Shown piece by piece: positions 48,740 to 56,625 of a stretch of DNA of 64,000 bases; position 1 is the stretch's first letter, and the number at the start of each line of letters is the position of its first letter. Position numbers and translations under genes: made by a program. This stretch comes from Bacteroidales bacterium UBA5326. Its GTDB lineage: Bacteria > Bacteroidota > Bacteroidia > Bacteroidales > UBA932. Location: assembly GCA_002408205.1 (NCBI GenBank), contig DHQY01000004.1, positions 1 to 64,000 of the forward strand, given 5' to 3'. The notes beneath the pieces were generated by a model, which saw nothing but the letters and a program-made list of their open reading frames with translations, searched no databases and was not told the DNA's origin.

Positions 48740-50293
48740 TTATAAAGGAAGGTTATCGTGTTTTTTAGGTGGATTACTCGTTTTCTTAGTAGAAAGCAGT
48801 TGCAGGGACCGGATGATCCTGAACCGGGTGTTACGGGGCTCAATTACATCATCTATATAGCCGTATTTAGCTGCATTGTACGGATTGGCAAACATATCAC
48901 GGTATTCTTTCTCTTTTTCAGCTACAAACAAAGCCTGATCTTCGGCTTCCGCCATTTCCTTGCTAAAGAGAACTTCAATGGCTCCGGAAGGACCCATAAC
49001 AGCTATCTCGGCCGAAGGCCATGCATAATTGATATCGCTGCGCAGATGCTTGGAACTCATGACAATATAGGCCCCTCCGTATGCTTTGCGCAAAATGACG
49101 GTAATTTTGGGAACGGTGGCTTCTCCGTAAGCATAGAGCAGTTTGGCCCCGTGTAATATAACGCCGCCGTACTCCTGCTGGGTACCGGGCAGGAAGCCGG
49201 GTACGTCAACAAGGGTTACCAGGGGAATGTTGAAGGCATCGCAGAAACGTACAAAGCGGGCTGCCTTACGCGAAGCGTTACAGTCCAGTACTCCGGCCAG
49301 CACGCGGGGCTGATTGGCCACAATACCAACGGAAGATCCGTTAAAGCGGGCAAAACCTACAATAATATTGGTGGCATAATCTTTATGTACTTCCAGGAAC
49401 TGTCCGTCGTCCACAATGGCGTGGATGATTTCATACATATTGTAAGGTTTGTTGGGACTGTCGGGAATGATCTCGTTCAGAGAATCATCCAGACGGTCAA
49501 TGGGGTCTGAACATTCCCCCCTGGGAGGTTCTTCCATGTTGTTCTGAGGAATATAGCTCAACAGGTTGCGAATAAGTTCAACTCCTTCTTCTTCTGTTTC
49601 CACAGCAAAGTGAGCCACTCCACTTTTGGTAGCATGTACGCTGGCTCCCCCGAGTTCTTCCTGGGTTACGTCTTCTCCTGTAACAGTCTTTACCACCTTG
49701 GGTCCGGTAAGGAACATATAGCTCGAGCCCCTCATCATGATATTAAAATCGGTCAGAGCGGGAGAATATACAGCTCCGCCCGCGCAGGGCCCAAAAAGAG
49801 CCGAGATCTGTGGAACCACGCCCGATGCCATGATGTTATTCTGGAAGATATTCCCATAGCCGGCCAGCGCACTGACGCCTTCCTGAATTCTGGCGCCACC
49901 CGAGTCATTGATACCAATAACAGGGGCTCCTACCTTCATGGCCTGTTCCATTACTTTGCAGATCTTCAGAGACATGGTTTCGGATAAAGAACCTCCGAAA
50001 ACCGTAAAGTCCTGTGCAAACACATATACCAGACGTCCGTCAATGGTGCCGTATCCGGTTACCACTCCGTCACCCAGAAATGAATTGTCCTGCATATTGA
50101 AATTGGTGCAGCGATGGGTTACAAACATATCAAATTCTTCAAAACTGCCTTCGTCAAGCAGCATGGCGATGCGCTCGCGTGCCGTACATTTTCCTTTGGC
50201 ATGCTGTGCATCAATGCGTTTCTGTCCTCCTCCCAAACGGGCCTTCTCACGGAGTTGTGTTAACGCTTTCACTTGTTCCAGTTGGTTGCTCAT
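48740..50293 (-). CDS. mmdA: Methylmalonyl-CoA decarboxylase alpha subunit (carboxyltransferase)
   Basis: Biotin-dependent carboxyltransferase of 517 residues that moves the carboxyl group of methylmalonyl-CoA to biotin. Two crotonase-like halves are visible: first GGGQKRIDAQHAKGKCTARERI...INDSGGARIQEGVSALAGYGNIF (given as NDSGGARIQEGV), second LVDVPGFLPGTQQEYGG with RKAYGGAYIVMSSK. A C-terminal tail is rich in Lys and Pro. Propionyl-CoA carboxylase beta is the same family; the beta subunit and carrier nearby indicate the decarboxylase direction. Confidence 0.93.
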   Translation of the reverse strand: MSNQLEQVKALTQLREKARLGGGQKRIDAQHAKGKCTARERIAMLLDEGSFEEFDMFVTHRCTNFNMQDNSFLGDGVVTGYGTIDGRLVYVFAQDFTVFGGSLSETMSLKICKVMEQAMKVGAPVIGINDSGGARIQEGVSALAGYGNIFQNNIMASGVVPQISALFGPCAGGAVYSPALTDFNIMMRGSSYMFLTGPKVVKTVTGEDVTQEELGGASVHATKSGVAHFAVETEEEGVELIRNLLSYIPQNNMEEPPRGECSDPIDRLDDSLNEIIPDSPNKPYNMYEIIHAIVDDGQFLEVHKDYATNIIVGFARFNGSSVGIVANQPRVLAGVLDCNASRKAARFVRFCDAFNIPLVTLVDVPGFLPGTQQEYGGVILHGAKLLYAYGEATVPKITVILRKAYGGAYIVMSSKHLRSDINYAWPSAEIAVMGPSGAIEVLFSKEMAEAEDQALFVAEKEKEYRDMFANPYNAAKYGYIDDVIEPRNTRFRIIRSLQLLSTKKTSNPPKKHDNLPL

Positions 50294-50313
50294 GGTTATG
50301 ATTGTGTATAAAG

Positions 50314-50724
50314 TTATACTTTTGGTTTTTCACATAATTCAGTTAATACACCCAGGGTGCTCTTTGGATGAAGGAAAGCAATATTCAAACCTTCAGCTCC
50401 TTTGCGGGGAGATTTGTCAATAAGGCGTATTTCATTGGAAGACAGCTCGTCCAATTGTTCCTGCAATCCTTCTGTTGCAAAAGCAATATGGTGTACCCCT
50501 TCTCCCTTGTTTTCTATGAATTTGCCTACAGGACCTTCGGGGTCGGTACTTTCCAGAAGTTCAATTTTTGTCTGACCCACCATAAAAAATGCGGTTCTGA
50601 CTTTTTGTTCGGGAACTTCTTCTATGGCGTAACAGGTAAGTCCGAGCTTTTGCTCATAGAACGCTATGGCCTCATCAAGCGACCTGACAGCAATACCTAT
50701 GTGCTCGATGTATCTTATATTCAT
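50314..50724 (-). CDS. mce: Methylmalonyl-CoA epimerase
   Basis: A 136-residue glyoxalase/VOC protein that interconverts the R and S forms of methylmalonyl-CoA between the mutase and the decarboxylase. Metal and substrate motifs: IEHIGIAVRSLDEAIAFYEQ, EGVHHIAFAT and a C-terminal LTELCEK with the last Glu. First gene of the propionate operon, 20 bases upstream of mmdA. Confidence 0.93.
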   Translation of the reverse strand: MNIRYIEHIGIAVRSLDEAIAFYEQKLGLTCYAIEEVPEQKVRTAFFMVGQTKIELLESTDPEGPVGKFIENKGEGVHHIAFATEGLQEQLDELSSNEIRLIDKSPRKGAEGLNIAFLHPKSTLGVLTELCEKPKV

Positions 50725-50771
50725 GTAGATACGTTAAATAATTATAAATGCAACATAAAAATAGTATCCGG

Positions 50772-50779
50772 CAAAAATA
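50772..50779 (-). promoter_or_regulatory. Promoter -7 element of the epimerase/decarboxylase/V-ATPase genes
   Basis: TATTTTTG on the minus strand, 47 bases upstream of the mce ATG; the only good candidate in the divergent gap, and the genes behind it run with short gaps to glmM. Confidence 0.55.
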
Positions 50780-50819
50780 CTAAATTTATCCGAAACGAAT
50801 AACTTTTTAAGAGATTCTT

Positions 50820-50827
50820 TAACTTTG
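50820..50827 (+). promoter_or_regulatory. Promoter -7 element of the LTA-synthase-like gene
   Basis: TAACTTTG ends nine bases before the ATG at 50837. It overlaps a possible TTG start at 50825, arguing for the ATG. Confidence 0.6.
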
Positions 50828-50836
50828 TACTCCGTT

Positions 50837-52711
50837 ATGGAGAGCATTTACAAACCAAGGAACTATACAGGGGCCCATTACTTGCTTAAACTGGCAGTAA
50901 GGTTGTCAATCGTATTTATTTTCTATCTTTCAAGCCGTCTGGCGTTTTTCCTTTATAACAGTTATTTGTTTCCCGAAACCACATGGTCAGATATGCTGAC
51001 CATTTACAAAGGAGGGATCCGTTTTGATCTGGCAGCTTTGTTTTATTTGAACGTCATCTACCTTTTTTTCGCCCTCATACCTTTTCCTTTTGTTTTTTCC
51101 AGGGGATACCAACTATTTCTTAAGATATTGTTTGTGGTTTTAAACGCCGCCGGCTTTCTGGGACAACTCTTCGATTTTGTATTTTTCAGAACCACCGTAA
51201 GACGGAACGATTTTTCCTTTTTCAATGAGTTCTCAGATAATATAATGGTGGGCAACCTGTTCTTTAAAAGTTTGCAGCAATACGGAATCTTTTTTATTAT
51301 CTGGCTGTTGCTTTTAATTTTACTGATAGTATCATACGGCAAAATAAAATATCCTTCCAGGCCGGCTTTTACATTTTCTTTCTTTTTTTCGCGGCTGCTT
51401 ATCCTCTGTGTTATGCTGCTCCTGTCTGTGGCTGCTATCAGGGGAGGGATCGACCGTACCACCCGCCCCATAACTTTAAGCAATGCTTCTGAATATGTTA
51501 AACGTCCCGTTGAGGCAGCGCTTGTTTTAAACACTCCGTTTTGCGTTATACGGACTATTGGGAAACCGTCGCTCGATAAACTGGAATATTTCAAATCCGT
51601 TGAAGAGCTTGAACAGGTATATTCGCCGGTGCATTGTAACACCCGGGAGAATATCGTGGCAGCCGTAAGTGACAGCCTGAGACCGAATGTTGTGGTCATT
51701 ATCCTTGAGAGTTTTTCAAAAGAATATTCCGCGTATCTCAATCCCGGCTACACTTCCTTTGTTCCTTTTCTCGATTCCCTTATGTCCTGTTCATTAACCT
51801 GTACACGTGCCTATGCTAACGGACGTAAATCCATAGATGCCTTACCTTCGGTGCTGGGCGGTATCCCGAGCCTCGAACAGCCTTTCGCTCTTACTCCCTA
51901 TGCGCTCAATGAATTGGAGGGCTTAGGGAAAGCGTTGGAAAGGTGGGGCTATAGTACCTCGTTTTTTCACGGAGCACCCAACGGATCTATGGGGTTGAAC
52001 GCCATGGCCCGCAGCCTGGGTTTTGCCGAATATTACGGAAAAGATGAGTTTAATGACAATTCTCAGTTTGACGGTTACTGGGGCATTTGGGATGAACCTT
52101 TTCTGCAGTTTTTCGCCCGGAAATTAAATACTTTTAAGCAACCCTTTGCATCGGCTGTCTTTACGTTATCGTCGCACCATCCGTTTGTGATTCCAAAAAG
52201 CTACGAAGGCGTTTTCCCAAAAGGGAAGTTGCCCATTCATCAATGCATTGGCTATGCAGACCACGCACTTCGTCTTTTCTTCCGTACGGCCCGGACCATG
52301 CCCTGGTTTCCCAATACACTTTTTGTGCTCTGTGCAGATCACGGAGCCTATTCGCTTCTCAATAAGGAATACCAGACAGACAACGGCAGTATGGCCATTC
52401 CTGTTATTTATTACGATGCAAGGAAGGAGAGCGATTCAACCTGCGTAAAAGGAGTCCGCTACGAAGAATATACCCAGCAGATTGATATAATGCCTACCGT
52501 ACTCGATATTATAGACTATCCATACGGATATTTTGCCTTTGGCAGAAGTATTCTCGACACGTTATCCGTTCCTTTTGTGGCGCATTACCCCAATTCCTTT
52601 GTACTACTTAGGGATGCAAAAGAAAAAGAGCCCTCGAATGAGCTCTTTATTAAAGCGTTCCGTCAACAATACAACAACAGGCTTATTGATGACAGAATGA
52701 CGGCTGAATGA
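50837..52711 (+). CDS. LTA-synthase-like sulfatase-family membrane protein
   Basis: A 624-residue inner-membrane protein. Five N-terminal helices (about 18-40, 60-85, 100-125, 150-170, 185-205) precede an extracytoplasmic alkaline-phosphatase-fold domain. The metal/nucleophile region VVVIILESFSKEYSAYLNPG carries E and the nucleophilic Thr/Ser zone CTRAYANGRKSIDALPSVLGG (given as TRAYANGRKSIDALP); later FCADHG-like LCADHGAY and SSHHPF supply metal ligands. In Gram-negatives these enzymes transfer phosphoglycerol or phosphoethanolamine to glycans or lipids, or act as hydrolases. Exact substrate unknown. Stop TGA and the convergent yebC stop share the palindrome TGATCA. Confidence 0.85.
   Translation: MESIYKPRNYTGAHYLLKLAVRLSIVFIFYLSSRLAFFLYNSYLFPETTWSDMLTIYKGGIRFDLAALFYLNVIYLFFALIPFPFVFSRGYQLFLKILFVVLNAAGFLGQLFDFVFFRTTVRRNDFSFFNEFSDNIMVGNLFFKSLQQYGIFFIIWLLLLILLIVSYGKIKYPSRPAFTFSFFFSRLLILCVMLLLSVAAIRGGIDRTTRPITLSNASEYVKRPVEAALVLNTPFCVIRTIGKPSLDKLEYFKSVEELEQVYSPVHCNTRENIVAAVSDSLRPNVVVIILESFSKEYSAYLNPGYTSFVPFLDSLMSCSLTCTRAYANGRKSIDALPSVLGGIPSLEQPFALTPYALNELEGLGKALERWGYSTSFFHGAPNGSMGLNAMARSLGFAEYYGKDEFNDNSQFDGYWGIWDEPFLQFFARKLNTFKQPFASAVFTLSSHHPFVIPKSYEGVFPKGKLPIHQCIGYADHALRLFFRTARTMPWFPNTLFVLCADHGAYSLLNKEYQTDNGSMAIPVIYYDARKESDSTCVKGVRYEEYTQQIDIMPTVLDIIDYPYGYFAFGRSILDTLSVPFVAHYPNSFVLLRDAKEKEPSNELFIKAFRQQYNNRLIDDRMTAE
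52617..52648 (-). terminator. Terminator of yebC, antisense within the LTA-synthase-like gene
   Basis: On the minus strand AAAGAGC, 10-nt loop, GCTCTTT and then TTCTTTT. It begins 64 bases downstream of the yebC stop codon and lies wholly inside the opposing coding region. Confidence 0.6.
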
Positions 52712-53425
52712 TCACGCCATATTGGTATATACGTTCTGTACGTCGTCGTCGTCCTCAATGCGGTCAAGCAGCTTTTCAATATCGGCCTTGTCTTCCGGAC
52801 TTAATTCCTTAAGTTCCCCGTTTACGACACGGTCAAATCCGCCGCTGATGAATTCCAGTTCTTTTTCCTCGATGTATTTTTGTATGGCACCGTACGATTC
52901 AAAAGTTCCGTAGATTACAATCTCATCTTCGTCTCTGAAGACCTCTTCCACTCCGAAATCAATCAGTTCAAGTTCCAGTTCTTCGAGATCGATGGAAGGT
53001 TTGAATTTGATTTTAAAAACGGATTTATGGTCGAACATGAATTCAACACTGCCCGAAGTGCCCAGGTTGCCGCCACTTTTATTGAAATAGGAACGGAGAT
53101 TGGCCACTGTACGGGTGGTATTGTCTGTCGCGGTTTCCACAAGAATGGCAACTCCGTGAGGACCATATCCTTCGTAAACGACTTCTTTGTAATCTCCTTT
53201 GTCTTTTTCCTCGGCGCGTTTTATGGCTCTTTCAATATTGTCCTTGGGCATATTTTCAGAGCGTGCGGTCTGAACGATAGCACGTAACCTGGGATTGTTT
53301 TCCTGATCTGTACCGCCTTGTTTGGCGGCTATGGTCAGTTCCTTGCCCAGTCTGGTGAATGTCCGGGACATGTTGCCCCAGCGTTTCAGTTTACGTGCCT
53401 TTCTGTATTCAAAAGCTCTTCCCAT
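52712..53425 (-). CDS. YebC/PmpR-family protein
   Basis: A 237-residue YebC-family protein; family members bind DNA as regulators and have been tied to translation of difficult peptide stretches. Conserved start GRAFEYRKARKLKRWGNMSRTFTRLGKELTIAAKQGG (here given as GRAFEYRKARKLKRW and KELTIAAKQGG), then NPRLRAIVQTARSENMPKDNIERAI (split: NPRLRAI, ENMPKDNIERAI) and YEGYGPHGVAI. Lies downstream of a TPR gene with a 13-base gap. The Bacteroidota version has the RKARKLKRW lead rather than the GHSKW of Proteobacteria. Confidence 0.92.
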   Translation of the reverse strand: MGRAFEYRKARKLKRWGNMSRTFTRLGKELTIAAKQGGTDQENNPRLRAIVQTARSENMPKDNIERAIKRAEEKDKGDYKEVVYEGYGPHGVAILVETATDNTTRTVANLRSYFNKSGGNLGTSGSVEFMFDHKSVFKIKFKPSIDLEELELELIDFGVEEVFRDEDEIVIYGTFESYGAIQKYIEEKELEFISGGFDRVVNGELKELSPEDKADIEKLLDRIEDDDDVQNVYTNMA

Positions 53426-53438
53426 ATACTGATAATTG

Positions 53439-54125
53439 TTATTCCGAAACTTCCAGACGGCTTATGTATTTATCAATATCGTACCCTTCAATACTTTGAG
53501 GATATTTATCCTTGATAAGCCTGTACATTTCAAGAGCTTTGGCTTTGTTGTCCAGTTCTTCGTAAATAATACCGGCTTTCTTGTAATAGGCTGCCGAGTA
53601 AGCATTGTCTTTGTATTCTGCGGCTTTCAGGTAATACGAAAGTCCGTTCTGAAGATCTCCCGTGCCGACGTATGCGTCCCCTATGTTACAATAGGCACGT
53701 GCCTGTATGATCTCGTCTTTGGCGTTGTAATTTTTCAGATAGTTGATGGCTTCCTGATAATTGCCCAGTTGCAGTTCCGATACGCCTGCATAAAAATAGA
53801 CAACTTTTCCGGGAAGAGCTTTGTACTCATCAATAATATCCTTAAAACCCATATTGTTACCATCGCCGTTCAAAGCCAGATTAAAAGAATCTGCCCTGAA
53901 ATAACTTTCTGCCGGAAAAAGTTGAGCAAGCGCCTCCTGCTTACGGGGTTCACGGATAAGTTTCATATAAGCGAAGCCACCCCCGAGGATTACAACAATC
54001 GCAATTGCCGAGTATAAAAGATGCTTTTTGTATTTAGCCAGAAATTCTTCTGTCTTTCCCAATGCCTGGGCTACTGCTACAGGTTCTTCGCTTTTGGTTT
54101 TCTTTTCTGTGTTCTTTTTTGCCAT
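53439..54125 (-). CDS. Membrane-anchored tetratricopeptide-repeat protein
   Basis: A 228-residue protein. A Lys/Glu-rich cytoplasmic tail (about 1-35), one transmembrane helix (LLYSAIAIVVILGGGFAYM, about 38-57) and three or four TPR units follow (YFYAGVSELQLGNYQEAINYL split as YFYAGVSELQLGNY and QEAINYL, then AYCNIGDAYVGTGDLQNGL and AAYYKKAGIIYEELDNKAKAL). The general design is YfgM/CpoB-like, anchored in the inner membrane with periplasmic repeats. The start at 54125 is preferred because the longer form would begin inside the -7 element. Confidence 0.78.
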   Translation of the reverse strand: MAKKNTEKKTKSEEPVAVAQALGKTEEFLAKYKKHLLYSAIAIVVILGGGFAYMKLIREPRKQEALAQLFPAESYFRADSFNLALNGDGNNMGFKDIIDEYKALPGKVVYFYAGVSELQLGNYQEAINYLKNYNAKDEIIQARAYCNIGDAYVGTGDLQNGLSYYLKAAEYKDNAYSAAYYKKAGIIYEELDNKAKALEMYRLIKDKYPQSIEGYDIDKYISRLEVSE

Positions 54126-54145
54126 ACGTCTTAATTTTGAGGCGG

Positions 54146-54153
54146 CAAATATA
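54146..54153 (-). promoter_or_regulatory. Promoter -7 element of the TPR/yebC unit
   Basis: TATATTTG on the minus strand, 20 bases upstream of the chosen ATG; divergent from the recF promoter. Confidence 0.6.
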
Positions 54154-54165
54154 CGCAATTTTTGC

Positions 54166-54173
54166 TATGTTTG
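54166..54173 (+). promoter_or_regulatory. Promoter -7 element of recF and downstream genes
   Basis: TATGTTTG, 23 bases upstream of the recF ATG. Confidence 0.6.
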
Positions 54174-54196
54174 CATACATATTTTTATGAATCCTT

Positions 54197-55324
54197 ATGT
54201 ATTTAAGCCGTCTGTTGATATCTCATTTTAAAAACATTGAAAATACATCGCTCGATTTCTCTTCAAAAATCAATGTTTTGTACGGAGATAACGGAGAGGG
54301 CAAGACCAATCTTCTCGATGCCATATATTATCTTAGTGTATGTAAGAGCTTCTTTGCCGTCCCGGACCGGGAGATAATAACCCATTCCTGCGACCTTTCA
54401 ACTCTTTACGGTGAATATGCGATGGATTCGGGTTTAACTGAAAAAATTGCCTGTTCCCTGACCCGACAGGGGGAGAAGCTTTTTAAAAGAAACGGAAAAA
54501 CTTATGAACGTCTTTCCATGCATGTGGGGTTGATCCCCGTGGTGATGGTTTCACCGCAGGACACTTCGTTGGTTTTCGGGGCTGGTGACGAGCGGCGCAG
54601 GTATATGAATTTTTTATTATCCCAGACAGATCCGGGGTATTTGCAAACCGTCCTTGAATACAAAAAATGGCTGTTTCAAAGGAACAGGGTACTCAAGACA
54701 GATACTGCCGGATTGAGTGTGCTGGAGGCGATAGATGTGGGGTTGTGTCAAAGAGGCGATGAGATCCACTCCCGGAGAGCAGAATTGTGTCGGCTGCTAC
54801 ATCCGTATGTGGTTGATTTTTACAGCCAGCTTTCAGGAAATAAAGAACAGATAGATCTTTGTTATGAATCGGATCTGAACAAAGACACAATGGCTGCATT
54901 GCTCAGGAAAAACGAACAGAAGGACAGGGCTCTTCAATATACAACTGTTGGAGTGCAACGCGATGACGTGCTCTTTTCACTGAATGGTTATCCCCTAAAG
55001 GTATGCGGTTCCCAGGGGCAGCAGAAAACGTTTCTGCTGGCACTTAAACTGGCCCAGTTCGCGCTTATCAGACAACTTAAGGGAATGGCTCCCATTCTGC
55101 TTCTGGACGATGTTTTTGATAAACTCGATGCCCAAAGGGTCTCTTTTTTACTTCATCTGGTGGTCAGGGACCATTTTGGACAAATATTTCTTACCGACAG
55201 TAATAAAGTTCGTCTGGAAGAGACACTCAGTGCCATTGGAGGAGATCATTGTTATTACCACGTCAGGGAGGGCGTTTTTACAAATGAAAAAACAAGAAAC
55301 CAGAACGTTGCAGGACGTTCTTGA
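54197..55324 (+). CDS. recF: DNA replication and repair protein RecF
   Basis: SMC-like ATPase that loads RecA at gaps through RecFOR; 375 residues. Walker A is GDNGEGKTN at 31-39, and the ABC signature and Walker B lie in VCGSQGQQKTFLLALKLAQ (signature-like GSQGQQ) and PILLLDDVFDKLD. First gene of the recF-dciA-pdxB-DUF4301 run. Its 3' end overlaps the dciA start by 41 bases. Confidence 0.95.
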   Translation: MYLSRLLISHFKNIENTSLDFSSKINVLYGDNGEGKTNLLDAIYYLSVCKSFFAVPDREIITHSCDLSTLYGEYAMDSGLTEKIACSLTRQGEKLFKRNGKTYERLSMHVGLIPVVMVSPQDTSLVFGAGDERRRYMNFLLSQTDPGYLQTVLEYKKWLFQRNRVLKTDTAGLSVLEAIDVGLCQRGDEIHSRRAELCRLLHPYVVDFYSQLSGNKEQIDLCYESDLNKDTMAALLRKNEQKDRALQYTTVGVQRDDVLFSLNGYPLKVCGSQGQQKTFLLALKLAQFALIRQLKGMAPILLLDDVFDKLDAQRVSFLLHLVVRDHFGQIFLTDSNKVRLEETLSAIGGDHCYYHVREGVFTNEKTRNQNVAGRS

Positions 55325-55574
55325 ACAGACGCTCCGCGAGACGGGTCTGTATGAGGGACTCGAGATCGTCAGGCTTAATAATGCCTGGGATACGGTCATC
55401 GGACCGGCAGCGGCAAAGGAATGCCTTTCCAGATCGTTCTCGGAGGGTGTATACAAAGTGAAGATCCGTTCGGGTGTGCTCCGTTGTCAGCTGGATATGC
55501 AGAAGACGGTACTCAGGGCCCGGCTCAATACCCAGATGGGGAAGTCCATAGTGACCGATCTGATCTTATATTAA
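55284..55574 (+). CDS. dciA: DciA/DUF721-family replication protein
   Basis: A 96-residue DciA-type protein (DUF721). DciA is the ancestral loader of the replicative helicase DnaB in most bacteria. The typical core (LQDVLEQTLRETGLYEGLE, WDTVIGPAAAKE, GVYKVKIRSGVLRCQL) is present. Lysine-rich start KKQETRTL suits nucleic acid binding. The start at 55284 is chosen because residues before it would be RecF DNA in another frame. Confidence 0.88.
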   Translation: MKKQETRTLQDVLEQTLRETGLYEGLEIVRLNNAWDTVIGPAAAKECLSRSFSEGVYKVKIRSGVLRCQLDMQKTVLRARLNTQMGKSIVTDLILY

Positions 55575-55575
55575 C

Positions 55576-56625
55576 ATGAATAGACAACCTGTAATACTTA
55601 TTGATAAAGAGGTCCCTTTCCTTGAAGGTGTTTTTGACAACCGTGCCGTTGTTCGACTGATGAAAGGTGCCGAGATTACTGCGACGGACATTGGTGATGC
55701 CGATGCCCTGATTATCAGGACGCGTACTGAGTGTGTTCCACGGACGCTGGAAGGAAGCAGGGTCTCATTTATCGGTTCTGCTACCATTGGGACGGATCAT
55801 ATAGATACCGGGTATTGTACTTCGCACGGAATAGAAGTGGCCAATGCGCCAGGGTGCAATGCGGGAGCCGTTATGCAGTATGTTTTTACAGCCCTGGCGG
55901 GCTGGTCCGGGAAAAAGGGCAGAAGCCTTTCCGGCATGACTATGGGTATCATTGGGGTGGGCAATGTGGGACGAAGGGTCGCAGAACTTGCGCGTATGCT
56001 GGGTTTCAGGGTACTGCTGAATGACCCGCCGCGGGCAGCGGCAGAAGGACCCCATAATTTTTCGGATCTGCCGCAGATACTTTCCCTGTCCGATATTGTG
56101 ACGCTCCATGTTCCATTGACTGCAGATACATTTGCCATGGCCGGCGATTCTTTTTTCCGAAAGATGAAGGATGGAGCGTGTTTCATTAATACTTCCAGAG
56201 GTGCGGTGGTGAATGAGGAAGCTTTGAGAAAACATGCGCCGCGACTGGGAGGCGTTATTTTGGACGTGTGGAATAATGAGCCGGATATTGATGAACGGAC
56301 GTTGGGTGTTACCGATATTGCCACACCTCATATTGCCGGTTATTCCCTTGAGGGGAAGCGAAACGCTTCACAGACTGTTGTACGTGCTATGGCACATCAT
56401 TTCAGATGGGAAGACCTGTATGATTTCAGTATTAAATTACCTGTCCCCGATTTTGTTCCTGAACATTTGTTATTCAAGGATTGTTTTCCTATTTTTGTAG
56501 AGGATAGTAAGTTGCGTTCTTCTCCCAATCAGTTCGAGTCATGGAGAAGTGGCTATACTTTCAGAAGAGAATGGACCCGGGAACAATTTAACCAGCTACC
56601 GCAATGTTTACTTCACAAGATTTGA
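55576..56625 (+). CDS. pdxB: 4-phosphoerythronate dehydrogenase (PdxB)
   Basis: NAD-dependent D-isomer hydroxyacid dehydrogenase for the DXP-dependent pyridoxal phosphate pathway; 349 residues. N-terminal VILIDKEVPFLEGVF, then FIGSATIGTDHID and NAPGCNAGAVMQYVF, the Rossmann loop GVGNVGRRVAE, the catalytic Arg in NTSRGAVV, and the His of ATPHIAGYSLEGK. The ending is a PdxB-type C-terminal extension. One base after dciA; it overlaps the DUF4301 gene by 22 bases. PLP synthesis fits the many PLP enzymes here. Confidence 0.93.
   Translation: MNRQPVILIDKEVPFLEGVFDNRAVVRLMKGAEITATDIGDADALIIRTRTECVPRTLEGSRVSFIGSATIGTDHIDTGYCTSHGIEVANAPGCNAGAVMQYVFTALAGWSGKKGRSLSGMTMGIIGVGNVGRRVAELARMLGFRVLLNDPPRAAAEGPHNFSDLPQILSLSDIVTLHVPLTADTFAMAGDSFFRKMKDGACFINTSRGAVVNEEALRKHAPRLGGVILDVWNNEPDIDERTLGVTDIATPHIAGYSLEGKRNASQTVVRAMAHHFRWEDLYDFSIKLPVPDFVPEHLLFKDCFPIFVEDSKLRSSPNQFESWRSGYTFRREWTREQFNQLPQCLLHKI

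Noticed and set aside
50825..50836. TTG start for the LTA-synthase-like gene
   Set aside because: The TTG lies inside the -7 element; the ATG at 50837 is preferred.
55110..55283. N-terminal extension of DciA
   Set aside because: It overlaps recF in another frame; the DUF721 similarity starts at the internal ATG.
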